NCBI GenBank assembly: GCA_027483535.1
Contig: JAIXUN010000002.1
Location: 1,178,001 to 1,242,000, forward strand
DNA from: a bacterium
Lineage (GTDB): Bacteria; Armatimonadota; Fimbriimonadia; Fimbriimonadales; Fimbriimonadaceae
Direction: 5' to 3'
DNA: 64,000 bases
Part shown: positions 7,056 through 17,046 of the stretch, piece after piece
How positions within the stretch are numbered: position 1 is the stretch's first letter
Layout of the letters: each line of letters opens with the position of its first letter
The notes under the pieces: model-generated
What the model was told of the DNA's origin: nothing
Database searches by the model: none
Seen by the model: the letters and a program-made list of their open reading frames with translations, nothing else
Translations under genes and position numbers: made by a program

Positions 7056-7538
7056 GTGGCCAAGAAGTCTGTTAGTTTTCAGTCGCAAGAGTTCTCCGTA
7101 CGATGGGCGTTTCTTGCCCGTTGGACGGCTCGCGAATACTTTTTCCGACTTTGGTGGTGGTTTGCGGCGATCCCCGTTTCGGGGGTGATCCTGCTCGTCG
7201 TCAGTCGTGGTCAAAACCAACTCATGACTGGGCTCGGCATGTTTGGGGTGCTTTGGCCGTTTACCATTCCCGCTCGTGCCGGGTTCATCACCCGCAAGCC
7301 ATCCCGATTCACCTCGAAGCCCCAGATTCTTTCTATCGAGGGCGATCACGGCTACCTGATCCCGTCGGATGGTTCTCAGGGAATGCGATTCCAGTTATCC
7401 AACCTTCGGTCCGTTACCGAGCGCTTCGATGTTGTGGCGCTGGAGATTCAGCATTTTCGATTTGTGTTTGTGCCTACTTTCGCTCTTGCCCCCGATCAGG
7501 TCAAAAAGCTCCGAGCGATTTCGACTCACAGCGAGTAG
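7056..7538 (+). CDS. Hypothetical membrane protein, PH/YcxB-like layout
   Basis: A 160-residue protein starting at GTG 7056. Two adjacent membrane segments occupy roughly residues 30-52 and 56-76. They are followed by a soluble beta-rich part (TSKPQILSIEGDHGYLIP, MRFQLSNLRSVTE, HFRFVFVPTFAL). Two N-terminal helices followed by a short beta domain recalls YcxB-like proteins, but I do not see enough to assign the family. It starts 23 bp after accB and may share its transcript. Confidence 0.65.
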   Translation: MAKKSVSFQSQEFSVRWAFLARWTAREYFFRLWWWFAAIPVSGVILLVVSRGQNQLMTGLGMFGVLWPFTIPARAGFITRKPSRFTSKPQILSIEGDHGYLIPSDGSQGMRFQLSNLRSVTERFDVVALEIQHFRFVFVPTFALAPDQVKKLRAISTHSE

Positions 7539-7783
7539 TTGGACTCCTGGAGAGCCTCGTAAAATTTCCGACTCGTCGGAGATGAACCCAGGTTTATTCG
7601 ACCCGCGACCACGGACAGTCGGTGGACTGCAAAGCACCATCTCTCAACAAAAAGTCGCCTTCAATTAGTTTAGGAAAGAGCGAAAGGTGAAGAGTCTGAA
7701 TATCCCGATCTGGCAAGGAATGCCCAATAAGGCCCAAAACCCAAAGATTCAGGGAGCAACGGAGGGTCGGCAATCGTCGTAGG

Positions 7784-8740
7784 TTGCAGACAGTGGGTTT
7801 CATTCCAGGCTCTCTCCCGTTCTTGAACCCTCAACAAGAGGATATTCGCCAGGCGATTAAGCGATCGCCTGGCGTTTTGTTCGTGAACGCGAAAAGCCGC
7901 CGAGGGGAAGAGTGGTTCGATCACGCCCACGAAACCCTGCGTTCGATGGGCGTTCCCGTTGAACTAGCCCACGCTTTTCGAGAACCGAAAGCGCTCATGA
8001 CAGCCGTTCAGAAGGCAGTCATCGACGGCTATGAAGAGATTTACGTGGGCGGGGGAGACGGCACTTTCGGATCCATCGCAAATCTCGTGGCACGCAAAAA
8101 CGTGACCCTAGGCGTGTTGCCGCTTGGAACGGGCAATGCCTTTGCGCGAGACCTTAAGATTCCAACCGAGGTGGAGGCGGCGTGCAAGATCATTGCCGAA
8201 GGGAAATCCTATAACGTGGATCTTGGTTGGATGGGTGATCGCGCCTTTGTCAACATCGCAACCGTTGGGCTCACGACTCACATTGCCGAGGGGCTGGACG
8301 ATCGCCTGAAGAAGAAGGTTGGCAGGGCGGTGTATCTTGCCAGCGTAGTTCGCGCATTGGCCTTGTTAAGGCCCTTCCGGGCGGAGCTAGAGGTCGACGG
8401 GCAACAGGACGCCTTCGAGGCGATGCAGATCGTGATCGGCAACGGGCGATACCATGCGGGACCGTTTGCGATTGCCCCCGACGCTTGTATTCGAGAAGGG
8501 AAGCTATCGATTTACGCCGTCACGGGTAGAGACAAGGGTGCCTTCCTGAAGTTTGCCTCCCACTTGGCGGTCGGGAAGCATATTGAACTAGACGAAGTTT
8601 ACGGTTATCACGGCGTGAAGGGTCGGTTGGCGACCTATCCCCAACAAAGGATGGTGGTCGACGGCGAGATCGTTGGGAAGACTCCCATTGAATTCCGCGC
8701 CGACCCTCACGCTATTCGTGTGTTTGCACCCGCGCCCTAG
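7784..8740 (+). CDS. Diacylglycerol/lipid kinase family protein (YegS/BmrU-like)
   Basis: Lipid kinase with the DAGK catalytic domain: VLFVNAKSRRGEE (first strand), YVGGGDGTFGSIAN (nucleotide-binding GGGDGT), LGVLPLGTGNAFARDL, then the C-terminal half with MVVDGEIVGKTPIEF. It phosphorylates diacylglycerol or a related lipid at the membrane. The open frame begins at TTG 7784 (318 residues), but a hairpin plus T run at 7847-7879 sits inside the first 32 codons and family similarity begins at VLFVNAK. TTG 7877 (287 residues) is therefore an attractive alternative start. Product secure, start not. Confidence 0.87.
   Translation: MQTVGFIPGSLPFLNPQQEDIRQAIKRSPGVLFVNAKSRRGEEWFDHAHETLRSMGVPVELAHAFREPKALMTAVQKAVIDGYEEIYVGGGDGTFGSIANLVARKNVTLGVLPLGTGNAFARDLKIPTEVEAACKIIAEGKSYNVDLGWMGDRAFVNIATVGLTTHIAEGLDDRLKKKVGRAVYLASVVRALALLRPFRAELEVDGQQDAFEAMQIVIGNGRYHAGPFAIAPDACIREGKLSIYAVTGRDKGAFLKFASHLAVGKHIELDEVYGYHGVKGRLATYPQQRMVVDGEIVGKTPIEFRADPHAIRVFAPAP
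7847..7879 (+). terminator. Terminator-like hairpin at the 5' end of the lipid kinase ORF
   Basis: CGCCAGGCGA (7847-7856) pairs perfectly with TCGCCTGGCG (7865-7874) around an 8-base loop and is followed by TTTTGTT. It would terminate transcription from the accB side, act as an attenuator, or mark that translation of the kinase really starts just after it. Confidence 0.55.
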
Positions 8741-8744
8741 GGGC

Positions 8745-11222
8745 TTACTTCCACCGATTGTCCCAGAAACCGGCGGTTGCAACGCCTTCAATCCCCTTTG
8801 TGAGCGATGTCGCTCCAATGACCATAAAGTCAGGAAAAGCGGCACCCGGAGTGAAGATCGCCACACGATCGGAGAACATGGCTCCCCGAGTGCCAGTGGG
8901 GGCAATCACCGCAACCGAACCGATATCCGAGTCCTTGCGCTTCGTGATCGCAAATACGGCGAGGTCGGTTCCCTCGTACTTCGCACCGCGAACCATCGCC
9001 GAGCCTGCCTGCACCGAAAGAGGCATGCCATCGATGAGTTTTGACCAAGCCGAGTTTGTATCTGGACGCCCGTAAAGAAGAACGTTTCGATCCTTGAACT
9101 TCGCCGGATCAAAAGCCGTGTCTGGGATCACCAAGAACTGTCCGTTGCCTCGGTAGAGGAACTGTTCGTGATCAAAGCGCGCCTTCGATCTTGACCAATC
9201 CTTCATTTCGGAATCTCCTCCTGTGCCGTACACCAAGATCAGTTGATTTTTGAAAATGTCCTTGAATCCGCCCGAGCGGAGTGAGTTCTTCTCCGCGGCA
9301 GGCACGGCGCTATCGGATGCCATCCACTTGTCGCCTTTTCTCACCAGATGGATGGCAGCTTCGGGCGAGGACGGTCGGAGGACCACAACTGCTTGACCAT
9401 CGATGTTCACCGTGACCTTTTCTCTCTCTTCCTTGGGGGCCGCCAGTGCCACGAGCGAGAGATCGAGCGCCTCGACGTTTGTAGTAGTGAGTTCGAAAGT
9501 GCGATCGAGTGGGCGAACCTTGCCCTTCACCCGAGAAAAGCTAAACGGCTCGACCTGCTGCTGAACCGTAGCCCATGCATGCTTTCCGCTAACGCCTGGG
9601 CTCGCCGTTGTGAAGTCGATCTCCTTTGTTTCCTCGGGGAGCGGGCGCTGAGTTCTTGCGAACAGGTTGAAGATGCCGGAGTAGTCCACGCAGTCAGAAC
9701 CCGGTTCCGGATCGGTGTCGTACCAGTGACCCCCGCCGGGCTGCTCGAACCAGTAAAGCGCCGGATGACCCTTGAGCTCTTCTCGCATGCGGCGCGGCTC
9801 TGAAACGGGAACGGTCTCATCGGCGTCGCCATGCAGGGCAAAAATAGCTAGGCGGTTGTAGTTGCCCTTGAGTCTAAGCGTGTCGCTGGGGGACTTTGCT
9901 CGGTTGAAGACTTTCCCAAGTTCGGTATCGGTGGGGAAGCGACCCCCGCCTCCGTAAGTGTCGAAAGAAATCCAACCTGCGCAGGGTGCGATCGCGGCAA
10001 AGCGGTCGGAGAATTGGGCTCCGATTTGCCACGTTCCGTGACCACCCATCGAGTGCCCCGTCAGGTAAGTCCGGCGTGGATCGGTTTGGAAGAGATTCGA
10101 AGCATGGTCCAAAACCTCCATCGCGTCTAATCGGCCGACTTCCTCCCAATCGAAGCCGTAGGGCCGTCGATTGGTGGGGGCGATGATATGTCCCCACGTT
10201 TTAGGACCGTATGCTCCCGCTTGACCAATCCCCTCTACGGAAGCTCCGTGGAGGCTGAGAAAGAGGGCCTGCCCGGTTGCCGGGGATGTGGATGGCTGAA
10301 CGCCGTAATACTGAACGGACCCGTCGATCTTGCTGAGGAAAGTGCGCTTGTGGGTGTCTCGTGGAGACTTGATCGCGATCTCGAAAATTTCGGTCTTCTT
10401 TGCCTGGCCTTTGAATTCGTAGGTGAGCGTCAACTTGGTCGACTTAGTGCCCGGCTTCATCATGAAGGGCACCTTCACGATTGCGCCAGACTCCACGGGG
10501 CCGCCCTTGGTGGTCAGCTTCCCACCGTCGGTGGACGTGATGATCGTCACACTCTCCGCATCCTTTGCGCCAAGGTTCGCGATAGGGATTGCCGCCCACA
10601 CGGGTTTGGTTTCTCCCTTGATCCAGTCGGGGAAAGTGACATCTGCTCCGCGTGCGATCTCGTGGTTTGGATCGTTTGAATCGGGAAGCGTGATCACGGG
10701 CTTGAGCGATCCGCGAGCGGTATAGAAGAAGAATCGGTTGAGGCCCTTTCGAAGCTTGACCGGGTAGAAGAAAGCTCCGGTGGAGTAAACGTCGCCCGCG
10801 TGAGGCTCTCCGTTGACGTAGAACATGTTCGCGCCCGTCGCAGAGACCTTTACTAGCTGCTCGGTTGCAGATTCATACTCAGCGTAGTAGATGGAGCCCT
10901 GAAAGCCCCTGCCGCTGAATCCCTTGAACTCCTTGGCATCCACCTTCGCGGCTTCGATGCGATCGATTCCGGCACTCTTTAAAAATTCCTCGCCCCGCAA
11001 AGAACTCTTGCGACCGTACTCGGCTTCGATCAACTTTGCCTCAACCGCATTTGTCCGAATCGGCGAGCGACCGCCACCGGTTGCAGAGGTGAGGATCCAC
11101 CCTTCCGCTAAGGGAACGTCTTTTTCTTGGGCAAGCGCCAGAGAAGGGAGCAAACCTACGAAACCAATGATCGTAAATGCAGAAAACCGGAGTGGCTTAC
11201 GCAAGAAGGGCATGGGAAACAT
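8745..11222 (-). CDS. Secreted alpha/beta hydrolase (prolyl oligopeptidase/esterase-like)
   Basis: About 825 residues. A Sec signal peptide (hydrophobic FSAFTIIGFVGLLPSLALAQ) is followed by an N-terminal beta region and a central alpha/beta hydrolase domain. The probable triad is Ser391 in TGHSMGGHG, Asp468 in HGDADETVP and His499 in PGGGHWYDT. A long C-terminal region of unknown role follows (about residues 530-825). It resembles the prolyl oligopeptidase-like or carbohydrate-esterase hydrolases of soil bacteria; the substrate is not evident. The start at 11222 gives a clean signal peptide, while the frame upstream to 11441 lies inside the tricorn-like gene. It is 42 bp downstream of that gene, so the two are probably one operon. 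Confidence 0.82.
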   Translation of the reverse strand: MFPMPFLRKPLRFSAFTIIGFVGLLPSLALAQEKDVPLAEGWILTSATGGGRSPIRTNAVEAKLIEAEYGRKSSLRGEEFLKSAGIDRIEAAKVDAKEFKGFSGRGFQGSIYYAEYESATEQLVKVSATGANMFYVNGEPHAGDVYSTGAFFYPVKLRKGLNRFFFYTARGSLKPVITLPDSNDPNHEIARGADVTFPDWIKGETKPVWAAIPIANLGAKDAESVTIITSTDGGKLTTKGGPVESGAIVKVPFMMKPGTKSTKLTLTYEFKGQAKKTEIFEIAIKSPRDTHKRTFLSKIDGSVQYYGVQPSTSPATGQALFLSLHGASVEGIGQAGAYGPKTWGHIIAPTNRRPYGFDWEEVGRLDAMEVLDHASNLFQTDPRRTYLTGHSMGGHGTWQIGAQFSDRFAAIAPCAGWISFDTYGGGGRFPTDTELGKVFNRAKSPSDTLRLKGNYNRLAIFALHGDADETVPVSEPRRMREELKGHPALYWFEQPGGGHWYDTDPEPGSDCVDYSGIFNLFARTQRPLPEETKEIDFTTASPGVSGKHAWATVQQQVEPFSFSRVKGKVRPLDRTFELTTTNVEALDLSLVALAAPKEEREKVTVNIDGQAVVVLRPSSPEAAIHLVRKGDKWMASDSAVPAAEKNSLRSGGFKDIFKNQLILVYGTGGDSEMKDWSRSKARFDHEQFLYRGNGQFLVIPDTAFDPAKFKDRNVLLYGRPDTNSAWSKLIDGMPLSVQAGSAMVRGAKYEGTDLAVFAITKRKDSDIGSVAVIAPTGTRGAMFSDRVAIFTPGAAFPDFMVIGATSLTKGIEGVATAGFWDNRWK

Positions 11223-11263
11223 CTTAATCAGTTCCCATGCCCTTATGGTTGCTAAACGCGTCT

Positions 11264-14200
11264 CTACTGACCTACTTTTGGAAAAGGAGGGTGAGTGACG
11301 GGTTTCACCGGGTTCTTCTTGGCCTCGGCTAACGCCAGTTCGATAGCCTTGTCCAGTTGGGAGTCGATCCCTTGGAGCGCCTTTGCCGGATCCTGGTCGA
11401 CCTCGACGGTCGGCGTGGCACCGTACCCTTCGATGATCCACTTTTGCTTCTCGAAGTCGAACGCCGCGTAGTTGGGGACGTACACCACACCCCCGTCTTT
11501 GAGGCGGTATCCACCGCCCGAGCCGACTTCGCCTCCGCCCGTTCGCTTACCAACAACCGGACCAAGACCAAGCTTCTTCCAGGCTTCAATCACCAACTCT
11601 CCGTCGGAGAAGTTGTATTCGTTGCACAGGGCGACCTTGGCACCTCGAAGCGCCCAGTTTTCTCTGCGCCACGATTCGCCTCGTCGGGGTTGGAAGTGGA
11701 ACAGCGGCTTGATGTTGAGTTGATCGAGGAGGATGGAGGAGATATAACCACCGCCATTTCCACGGAAGTCAAAGACCACCGCTTCCTTGTCGAGTTCGCT
11801 CATGATCTGTCCGGTCCATTGCTTCTGACCGGTTTCCACCATGTCTCCAACATAGACATAGCCAACTTTTCCGCCTGTTTTTGCCTTCACATATTCGCCT
11901 CGTTGACGAACGTGGTCGGCGAGTCGAAGGGCCCTCTCGTTGGCGATCGGCTCAACGGCAACGGTGCGTGCACCCTCTAGAGAAGGCTTAGAGTTGACGG
12001 TGAGGAGAATGGTTTGACCCACCGTTCCCACTAGTAAGGATCGGTAGTCTTGCTTTGGATCGATCGCCCTGCCGTTGATGGCAAGGATGAAATCTCCTTC
12101 TTTCACGCCGATGGTGGGATCGCCCAATGGCGATGCCTCGGCAAAGGTCATGGATGGCCCACGGAGAATGCGGTCGATCTTGATTCCGCGTTCAGCAGGC
12201 GAGGCATCGATACCAAGGAGACCAATCGGCCTTGGAGTTGGACCAGGGGTGAACGATCCGCCGCCCCCAACGTAGGCATGTCCGCAGCGAAGTTCACTCA
12301 CGAGGTCCTTCTGGAGTCGAGTCAGGTCTGACCGATCTCCGATGTGGGCGAGTTGCGGTTCGTACTTCTTCCAAATGGCGTTCCAGTCCGTGCCGTGCAT
12401 GCCCGGGTCGTAGAAGAAATCGCGTGAGACTCGCCAAGTTTCGCGGAAAATCTGTTGCCACTCTTTCTTGGGATCGACCGAAAGGGAGTAGCCCGTTAGC
12501 CGAACCGGCTTTGCCGGAATTGGACCAGGAACAAGAGGACCCACTGCCAACCCCGCTGGGGACTGGAGCAGGATGGACGATCCGTCGGCAGACAGCTCGA
12601 AATTACCGATTCCGCTGGCGATTTCAATGACATCCTTCTTTTTCAAGCCGATGCTAAGGACTCGCAAACTAGGGATGCCGAACTCTTCCTGCTCAGAAAC
12701 AATGAGGCGATCACCCACCCACTTCATCGCACCGCTGTACCGGCCTGTTGGGACGGGAACGTCTACCCACCGCTCTTCGAGCGATTCTAAGTCGTAAACA
12801 AACGGCTCATCCTTCTTCGGGTCGGAAGGCTTTTCTTCCTTTTTCTCCTCTTTGACGGGCTCTTCCACGTTTTCAGGAAGGAAAGGCGACTTAGCGGCTC
12901 TATCGAGCGCGAACAGGGTTAGCCGAGCGGTTTTGTCGAAGGAGAATTTTTGCGTGGTCGCCGGGTTACCGTAAACGGTGAAATCCCGGTCGGCGGCGAT
13001 GAGCAGCCACTTGCCATCTGGGCTGAACGCCCCGCCCGCCCCGAAGTAGCCGGGCCGAGTGAGGTACTTGACCTTCTTCTGGTCAAGGTCGATCAGACCG
13101 ACGGTGGTGGTGAAAGCGCCGGTGAGACCATTGAAGACAAGGAGCTTTCCGTTCGGGCTAAAGGCGAGCCCGGTGGGGAACACGTCGTAAGATCCGGCGA
13201 ACGGGTGCGTGTGCACCAGATCCATGGCACCGGTAGCGGCATCGATGAGGTGAATCCTTTGCTCTCGGTCCGAGACCGCGATTCGCTTGGAATCGGCGCT
13301 AAACACGATTTCGCCGGGGTTGCCGCCGAAACCTTTCGTGATTTGCTTTGCCGCACCTGACCCATCGGCAGGGATGGACCACAGTTCGTACTCGCCCGAT
13401 CGATCCGAGAAGAAGACAACGTTCCGACCATCAGGTGACCACTTCGGAAGGATGGCTCGAGAGCCGCTTTCCCCTTCGAGAACCCGCATCGCGCCTTTGT
13501 CGAGCGGCAGACTCACGATTTGCCCCCGACTCTCGATCACGATTCTCTTCGCGGTCGGACCAAGATTCCCACCACCGAGACCGGCCGCGAGGGGAACCAT
13601 CTGCTCGCGCGAATGAATGCGATCGCTGAGTAAGTTCAACCGAACCGGAAGTGTGGCGTTCGTGGACGGATCAAAAATGCTGATGAACGGACCCGCTTCA
13701 AAGATCACCCGCTTACCGTCCGAATCAGGGTAGCGAACGGGGTGAGTGGTGTTCTTGGTGATTTGCGTTGCTTTGCCGTTTGCCGTGTCGTATTTGAAGA
13801 GATTCAGCTGACCGGCCCGCTCGCTCACTGCGAAAAGGTCTGATCCGCACCAGACGGGCATGGTGTCGATCGCGGGACCGTTGGTGAGTTTTCGGAACCC
13901 GCCCTTCAGGTCGGCGAGCCAGATTTGGTCGGCTCCACCCGCTTCGTAACGGAACCAGTTGGCCCATTCCATGCTCACCGGAACGTACGCCACCTGCCCT
14001 TTTGCGCTGATCGACGCGAACTCGGCTCGCGGAAGGGCGAGACGTTGGACCTGTCCCCCGGTTGCGGGGACTTGGTAAAGCTGGGCGAAGTTCTGAGGAT
14101 CGGCAGTTGGCTTTCTAAAGAGGATGTTCTTGCCGTCTGGAGTCCATCCCTGAATGTTCTCGACTCCAAGCTCCCAAGTGAGTCGCTTGGGCTCTCCGCC

Positions 14201-14470
14201 CTCGACATCCATCACGTAGACCTGGGCCGTGCCGTCGTACTGACCAACGAATGCAACCTGCTTGCCGTCCGGCGAAAATCGGGCGGAGGTTTCAAGTCCC
14301 GCGTCGCGTGTGAGCCGGGAGGCGGTGGCAGACTTTAGGTTTCCAAGCCACAAATCTCCTTCGCATGTGAACACCACGGATTCACCGTGAATGGTCGGTC
14401 GAGTGAAGATGCCTTTTTGGTCGAGACCCGTTTGCGCAGCCAGCAAAACAACTAGGGGCAGAATTGCCAT
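11264..14470 (-). CDS. Tricorn-type protease (S41 family with WD40-like propellers and PDZ)
   Basis: A 1068-residue protein: short signal peptide, then beta-propeller repeats (ARFSPDGKQVAFVG, WSPDGRNVVFFSDRSGEYEL, AFSPNGKLLVF, GAFSPDGKWLLIA), a lysine/glutamate-rich insertion, a second propeller portion, a PDZ-like segment (GVKEGDFILAINGRAID) and the S41 core. The catalytic serine lies in RGNGGGYISS, and GKRTGGGEVGSGGGY lies in the C-terminal part. Archaeal tricorn degrades oligopeptides; bacterial homologues are secreted or membrane-anchored peptidases. ATG 14470 gives the hydrophobic leader MAILPLVVLLAAQ; the ORF continues to 14521 without support. Confidence 0.9.
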   Translation of the reverse strand: MAILPLVVLLAAQTGLDQKGIFTRPTIHGESVVFTCEGDLWLGNLKSATASRLTRDAGLETSARFSPDGKQVAFVGQYDGTAQVYVMDVEGGEPKRLTWELGVENIQGWTPDGKNILFRKPTADPQNFAQLYQVPATGGQVQRLALPRAEFASISAKGQVAYVPVSMEWANWFRYEAGGADQIWLADLKGGFRKLTNGPAIDTMPVWCGSDLFAVSERAGQLNLFKYDTANGKATQITKNTTHPVRYPDSDGKRVIFEAGPFISIFDPSTNATLPVRLNLLSDRIHSREQMVPLAAGLGGGNLGPTAKRIVIESRGQIVSLPLDKGAMRVLEGESGSRAILPKWSPDGRNVVFFSDRSGEYELWSIPADGSGAAKQITKGFGGNPGEIVFSADSKRIAVSDREQRIHLIDAATGAMDLVHTHPFAGSYDVFPTGLAFSPNGKLLVFNGLTGAFTTTVGLIDLDQKKVKYLTRPGYFGAGGAFSPDGKWLLIAADRDFTVYGNPATTQKFSFDKTARLTLFALDRAAKSPFLPENVEEPVKEEKKEEKPSDPKKDEPFVYDLESLEERWVDVPVPTGRYSGAMKWVGDRLIVSEQEEFGIPSLRVLSIGLKKKDVIEIASGIGNFELSADGSSILLQSPAGLAVGPLVPGPIPAKPVRLTGYSLSVDPKKEWQQIFRETWRVSRDFFYDPGMHGTDWNAIWKKYEPQLAHIGDRSDLTRLQKDLVSELRCGHAYVGGGGSFTPGPTPRPIGLLGIDASPAERGIKIDRILRGPSMTFAEASPLGDPTIGVKEGDFILAINGRAIDPKQDYRSLLVGTVGQTILLTVNSKPSLEGARTVAVEPIANERALRLADHVRQRGEYVKAKTGGKVGYVYVGDMVETGQKQWTGQIMSELDKEAVVFDFRGNGGGYISSILLDQLNIKPLFHFQPRRGESWRRENWALRGAKVALCNEYNFSDGELVIEAWKKLGLGPVVGKRTGGGEVGSGGGYRLKDGGVVYVPNYAAFDFEKQKWIIEGYGATPTVEVDQDPAKALQGIDSQLDKAIELALAEAKKNPVKPVTHPPFPKVGQ

Positions 14471-14593
14471 GTCGCTAATGTTACTATCCTGCGAACGCTC
14501 TGGGGTGGCTCCTACCAACAAGCTGAACAGGGAGTTCTCATTCGATTTTTCAACCTCAAAATCTTTGCGATGCCTGCCAACTGATATATATGT

Positions 14594-16465
14594 ATGGATT
14601 TATCAGTGCCGTCTCCCCAGAACCGCCGGCGAATCCAGCGGTTCACTGTTGCAGAAGCGGAAGCCAAGGTCGGGAAAACCTTTACGATCATTCTTGGGCT
14701 CCATGCCGCCGCCTCTTTTCTGCTGGCCTTTTGGTACGGAACCTTCGCGGAAGCGATCCTGATCGGCTTGCCCGCCTGGCTGGTTCCCGCGTTTTTGATT
14801 AAGAAATCACCGAACGCAACCGTCACCAAAGCTTCGGTTGGCGCCGCACTGATGATCTATTCGGGCCTTTATGTTCACCAGGCCCGAGGCATGACCGAGC
14901 TCCACTTTCACGTCTTTGCCTCTATGGCGTTCTTGCTCGCCTATCGCGATTGGAGAGCGGTATTGGCAGCAGCGGTGACGATTGCCGTACACCACGTTTC
15001 CTTTGCTTGGCTGAGTTATGCCGGAGCGCCCGTCTTCATTTACAGCACCAAGGCTTCCTATCTACTTCTGACCGTGGTGCACGCGCTCTTCGTTGTTTTC
15101 GAAGCGGCGGTGCTGATCATGATGAGTATCAGTGGCCGGAAGGAGTGGGTCTATGCAGAAGACATGGGTCGCATTGGTGCCGCTCTTCGCGGCATGTCTT
15201 CCGAGACGCTCGACAAGCACATGCCTCAGTCGGACAACAAGGTTCTTGACTACGTCCTGAATCACCTAATCGACCGGCTCAATAACAACTTGAGCCTCGG
15301 CGATCAGGTTCGGGCAGGGGGCGTTGCCATTGAAGAATCAGCAACGGTTCTCCTTGAGAATGTTTCCACTCTGGAAGACAAGACTGGAAAGCTTGCGGAT
15401 TCCGCCCGCCTCAACCGATCGCTTGCCGATGAGCAGGCCGAGAACGTTCGCCAGCTTCACTCCACGTTTTCCGATCTCGTGGGCAGGCTCGGCGCGGTAA
15501 GCGCAAGCAGTTCTGAGCAGCAAGCTCAAGTCGGCGAGGCACAAGACTCCTTGGAGCACGTGAGGAGCGCGAGCGGAACCACCTTCGAGCTGATCAGCAC
15601 CGCCGACAAGCAGACCGCAGAGGCGCAAGCCAAAACGCAGACAACCTTGGTGGAACTTGCCGAACGGCTTTCGACCACGTCCGAAACGGTCGGATCGCTC
15701 ACCTCCCTCGCCAGCGAGATTCACGGCTTTGTCACGGTGATCGAAGAGATCGCCGAACAAACCAACCTACTCGCGTTGAACGCGGCCATCGAAGCGGCAA
15801 GGGCTGGAGAATCTGGCCGAGGCTTTGCCGTTGTCGCAGACGAAGTTCGCAAGCTTGCCGAACGCTCTGCTGAATCCAGCCGAGAGGTTTCTCAGATCGT
15901 TCAGCGAATGATCGCCCAAATCAACGCTTCTACCGCCACCATCGAAGGTGGAAAGAACGACGTTGGACTCAAGTCTCGAACCGAGACGGCGATGAAAGAG
16001 TTCGTCTCGATCCTTACCGACCTCCGCGGTCGATTCACCGAAGTGAAGTCCGGATCAGGCGAAGTTCAGGCCGCCGTAGAGCAACTAACGGCGGTGATTC
16101 AAGGCATCCATCAGGCGGCGTCCTCCAACTTGGAACTCACCCTTGGTCTGGATGGGCTTTCGGCTCAGGCCCAACAAAGCCTTGCCGAAACCACTGAGTT
16201 GGCGGCTAAGTTTGAGCGAAGTGCCGACGAAACGGTTCATTTGACTCACGAAGCGCTGGAAAGCCTTAAGGAACTCGCCGAAGTAGGTGTCAAAACCGAG
16301 CGGACGGTCGAAGAAGTGCGAGAGTCGATCGACACTCAACAGGCCGATCTTAAGGGTCTTAAGCAAGGCTTTGAATACGCACTGCACCAAGACCAGGAAG
16401 AGCGAAATGCATCGCTTTCTGTGGTCGCTGGGAACGGTTCTGGTAGCTACAAGTCCGCCGCATGA
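14594..16465 (+). CDS. Methyl-accepting chemotaxis protein with polytopic membrane sensor
   Basis: A 623-residue chemoreceptor. The first ~190 residues form about six membrane helices with [19 protein letters not shown] and [12 protein letters not shown], a histidine-containing membrane sensor seen in other bacterial receptors, in place of a periplasmic ligand domain. A long coiled coil follows, with the signalling tip [23 protein letters not shown] and [16 protein letters not shown] (about residues 380-430). No Che genes are nearby, so it must signal to a pathway encoded elsewhere. It overlaps the next gene by 4 bp (ATGA). Confidence 0.92.
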   Translation: MDLSVPSPQNRRRIQRFTVAEAEAKVGKTFTIILGLHAAASFLLAFWYGTFAEAILIGLPAWLVPAFLIKKSPNATVTKASVGAALMIYSGLYVHQARGMTELHFHVFASMAFLLAYRDWRAVLAAAVTIAVHHVSFAWLSYAGAPVFIYSTKASYLLLTVVHALFVVFEAAVLIMMSISGRKEWVYAEDMGRIGAALRGMSSETLDKHMPQSDNKVLDYVLNHLIDRLNNNLSLGDQVRAGGVAIEESATVLLENVSTLEDKTGKLADSARLNRSLADEQAENVRQLHSTFSDLVGRLGAVSASSSEQQAQVGEAQDSLEHVRSASGTTFELISTADKQTAEAQAKTQTTLVELAERLSTTSETVGSLTSLASEIHGFVTVIEEIAEQTNLLALNAAIEAARAGESGRGFAVVADEVRKLAERSAESSREVSQIVQRMIAQINASTATIEGGKNDVGLKSRTETAMKEFVSILTDLRGRFTEVKSGSGEVQAAVEQLTAVIQGIHQAASSNLELTLGLDGLSAQAQQSLAETTELAAKFERSADETVHLTHEALESLKELAEVGVKTERTVEEVRESIDTQQADLKGLKQGFEYALHQDQEERNASLSVVAGNGSGSYKSAA

Positions 16466-17046
16466 AGATCGCCGCGCTTGTCGGAGTTTGGATTCTGGGG
16501 ACGGGTTTCGCGTTCTGGAACTTCTCTGGGAAGTACCTCACCCCGGTTCGTGTCGATCGGCCCCTTAAGCCGATCGGCATCCAGCCGTCTCCCGTGCTGG
16601 AGAATCTTCTTCTTGGCGCGGATGGCGTGCCCGTGGTGGTGAACTTCTGGAATCCGGACTGCGCCTGCTCCAAGTTTAACGAGCCTCACGTGGCCGATTT
16701 GGTCAAGCGGTTCCGGCCGAAGGGCGTTCGGTTTGTCACCGTGGTGACGGGTAGCGAGGGCGAGGCTGAAAAGGTCGCTTCAGATGCTCTTTCGCGCGGG
16801 GTTCCGGGTCGGATTGTGGTGGACGGCGGAGAGATTGTCCGCGAACTCGATATCCTCGCCGCCCCGGCGGCGGTGGTCTTCGATGCCTCCGGTAAAGCCG
16901 TTTATCGCGGAGGCTACAACGCGGCTCGGTTTTGCGACGACGAGGAAACCGCGTATGTGGCAAAGACGCTCGATGCGTTGACGAGTGGTCAGGCCGCGAA
17001 TCTACCGAATCTGCCGTTCTACGGCTGCAGTCACGCTATTCGGTAG
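16462..17046 (+). CDS. Thioredoxin-fold protein (DUF6436/redoxin-like)
   Basis: A 194-residue protein with one N-terminal membrane anchor ([16 protein letters not shown]) and a thioredoxin-like domain. [17 protein letters not shown] carries a C-x-C active site instead of C-x2-[15 protein letters not shown] follows, and [24 protein letters not shown] contains the cis-proline region. It probably faces the periplasm as a thiol-disulfide or redox protein. The ATG overlaps the chemoreceptor stop by 4 bp, so translation is probably coupled; a redox role in that receptor's signalling is possible but only inferred. Confidence 0.75.
   Translation: MKIAALVGVWILGTGFAFWNFSGKYLTPVRVDRPLKPIGIQPSPVLENLLLGADGVPVVVNFWNPDCACSKFNEPHVADLVKRFRPKGVRFVTVVTGSEGEAEKVASDALSRGVPGRIVVDGGEIVRELDILAAPAAVVFDASGKAVYRGGYNAARFCDDEETAYVAKTLDALTSGQAANLPNLPFYGCSHAIR

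Noticed and set aside
11223-11441. 73-residue extension of the alpha/beta hydrolase frame
   Set aside because: It is the other-frame reading of the tricorn gene end and would hide the signal peptide.
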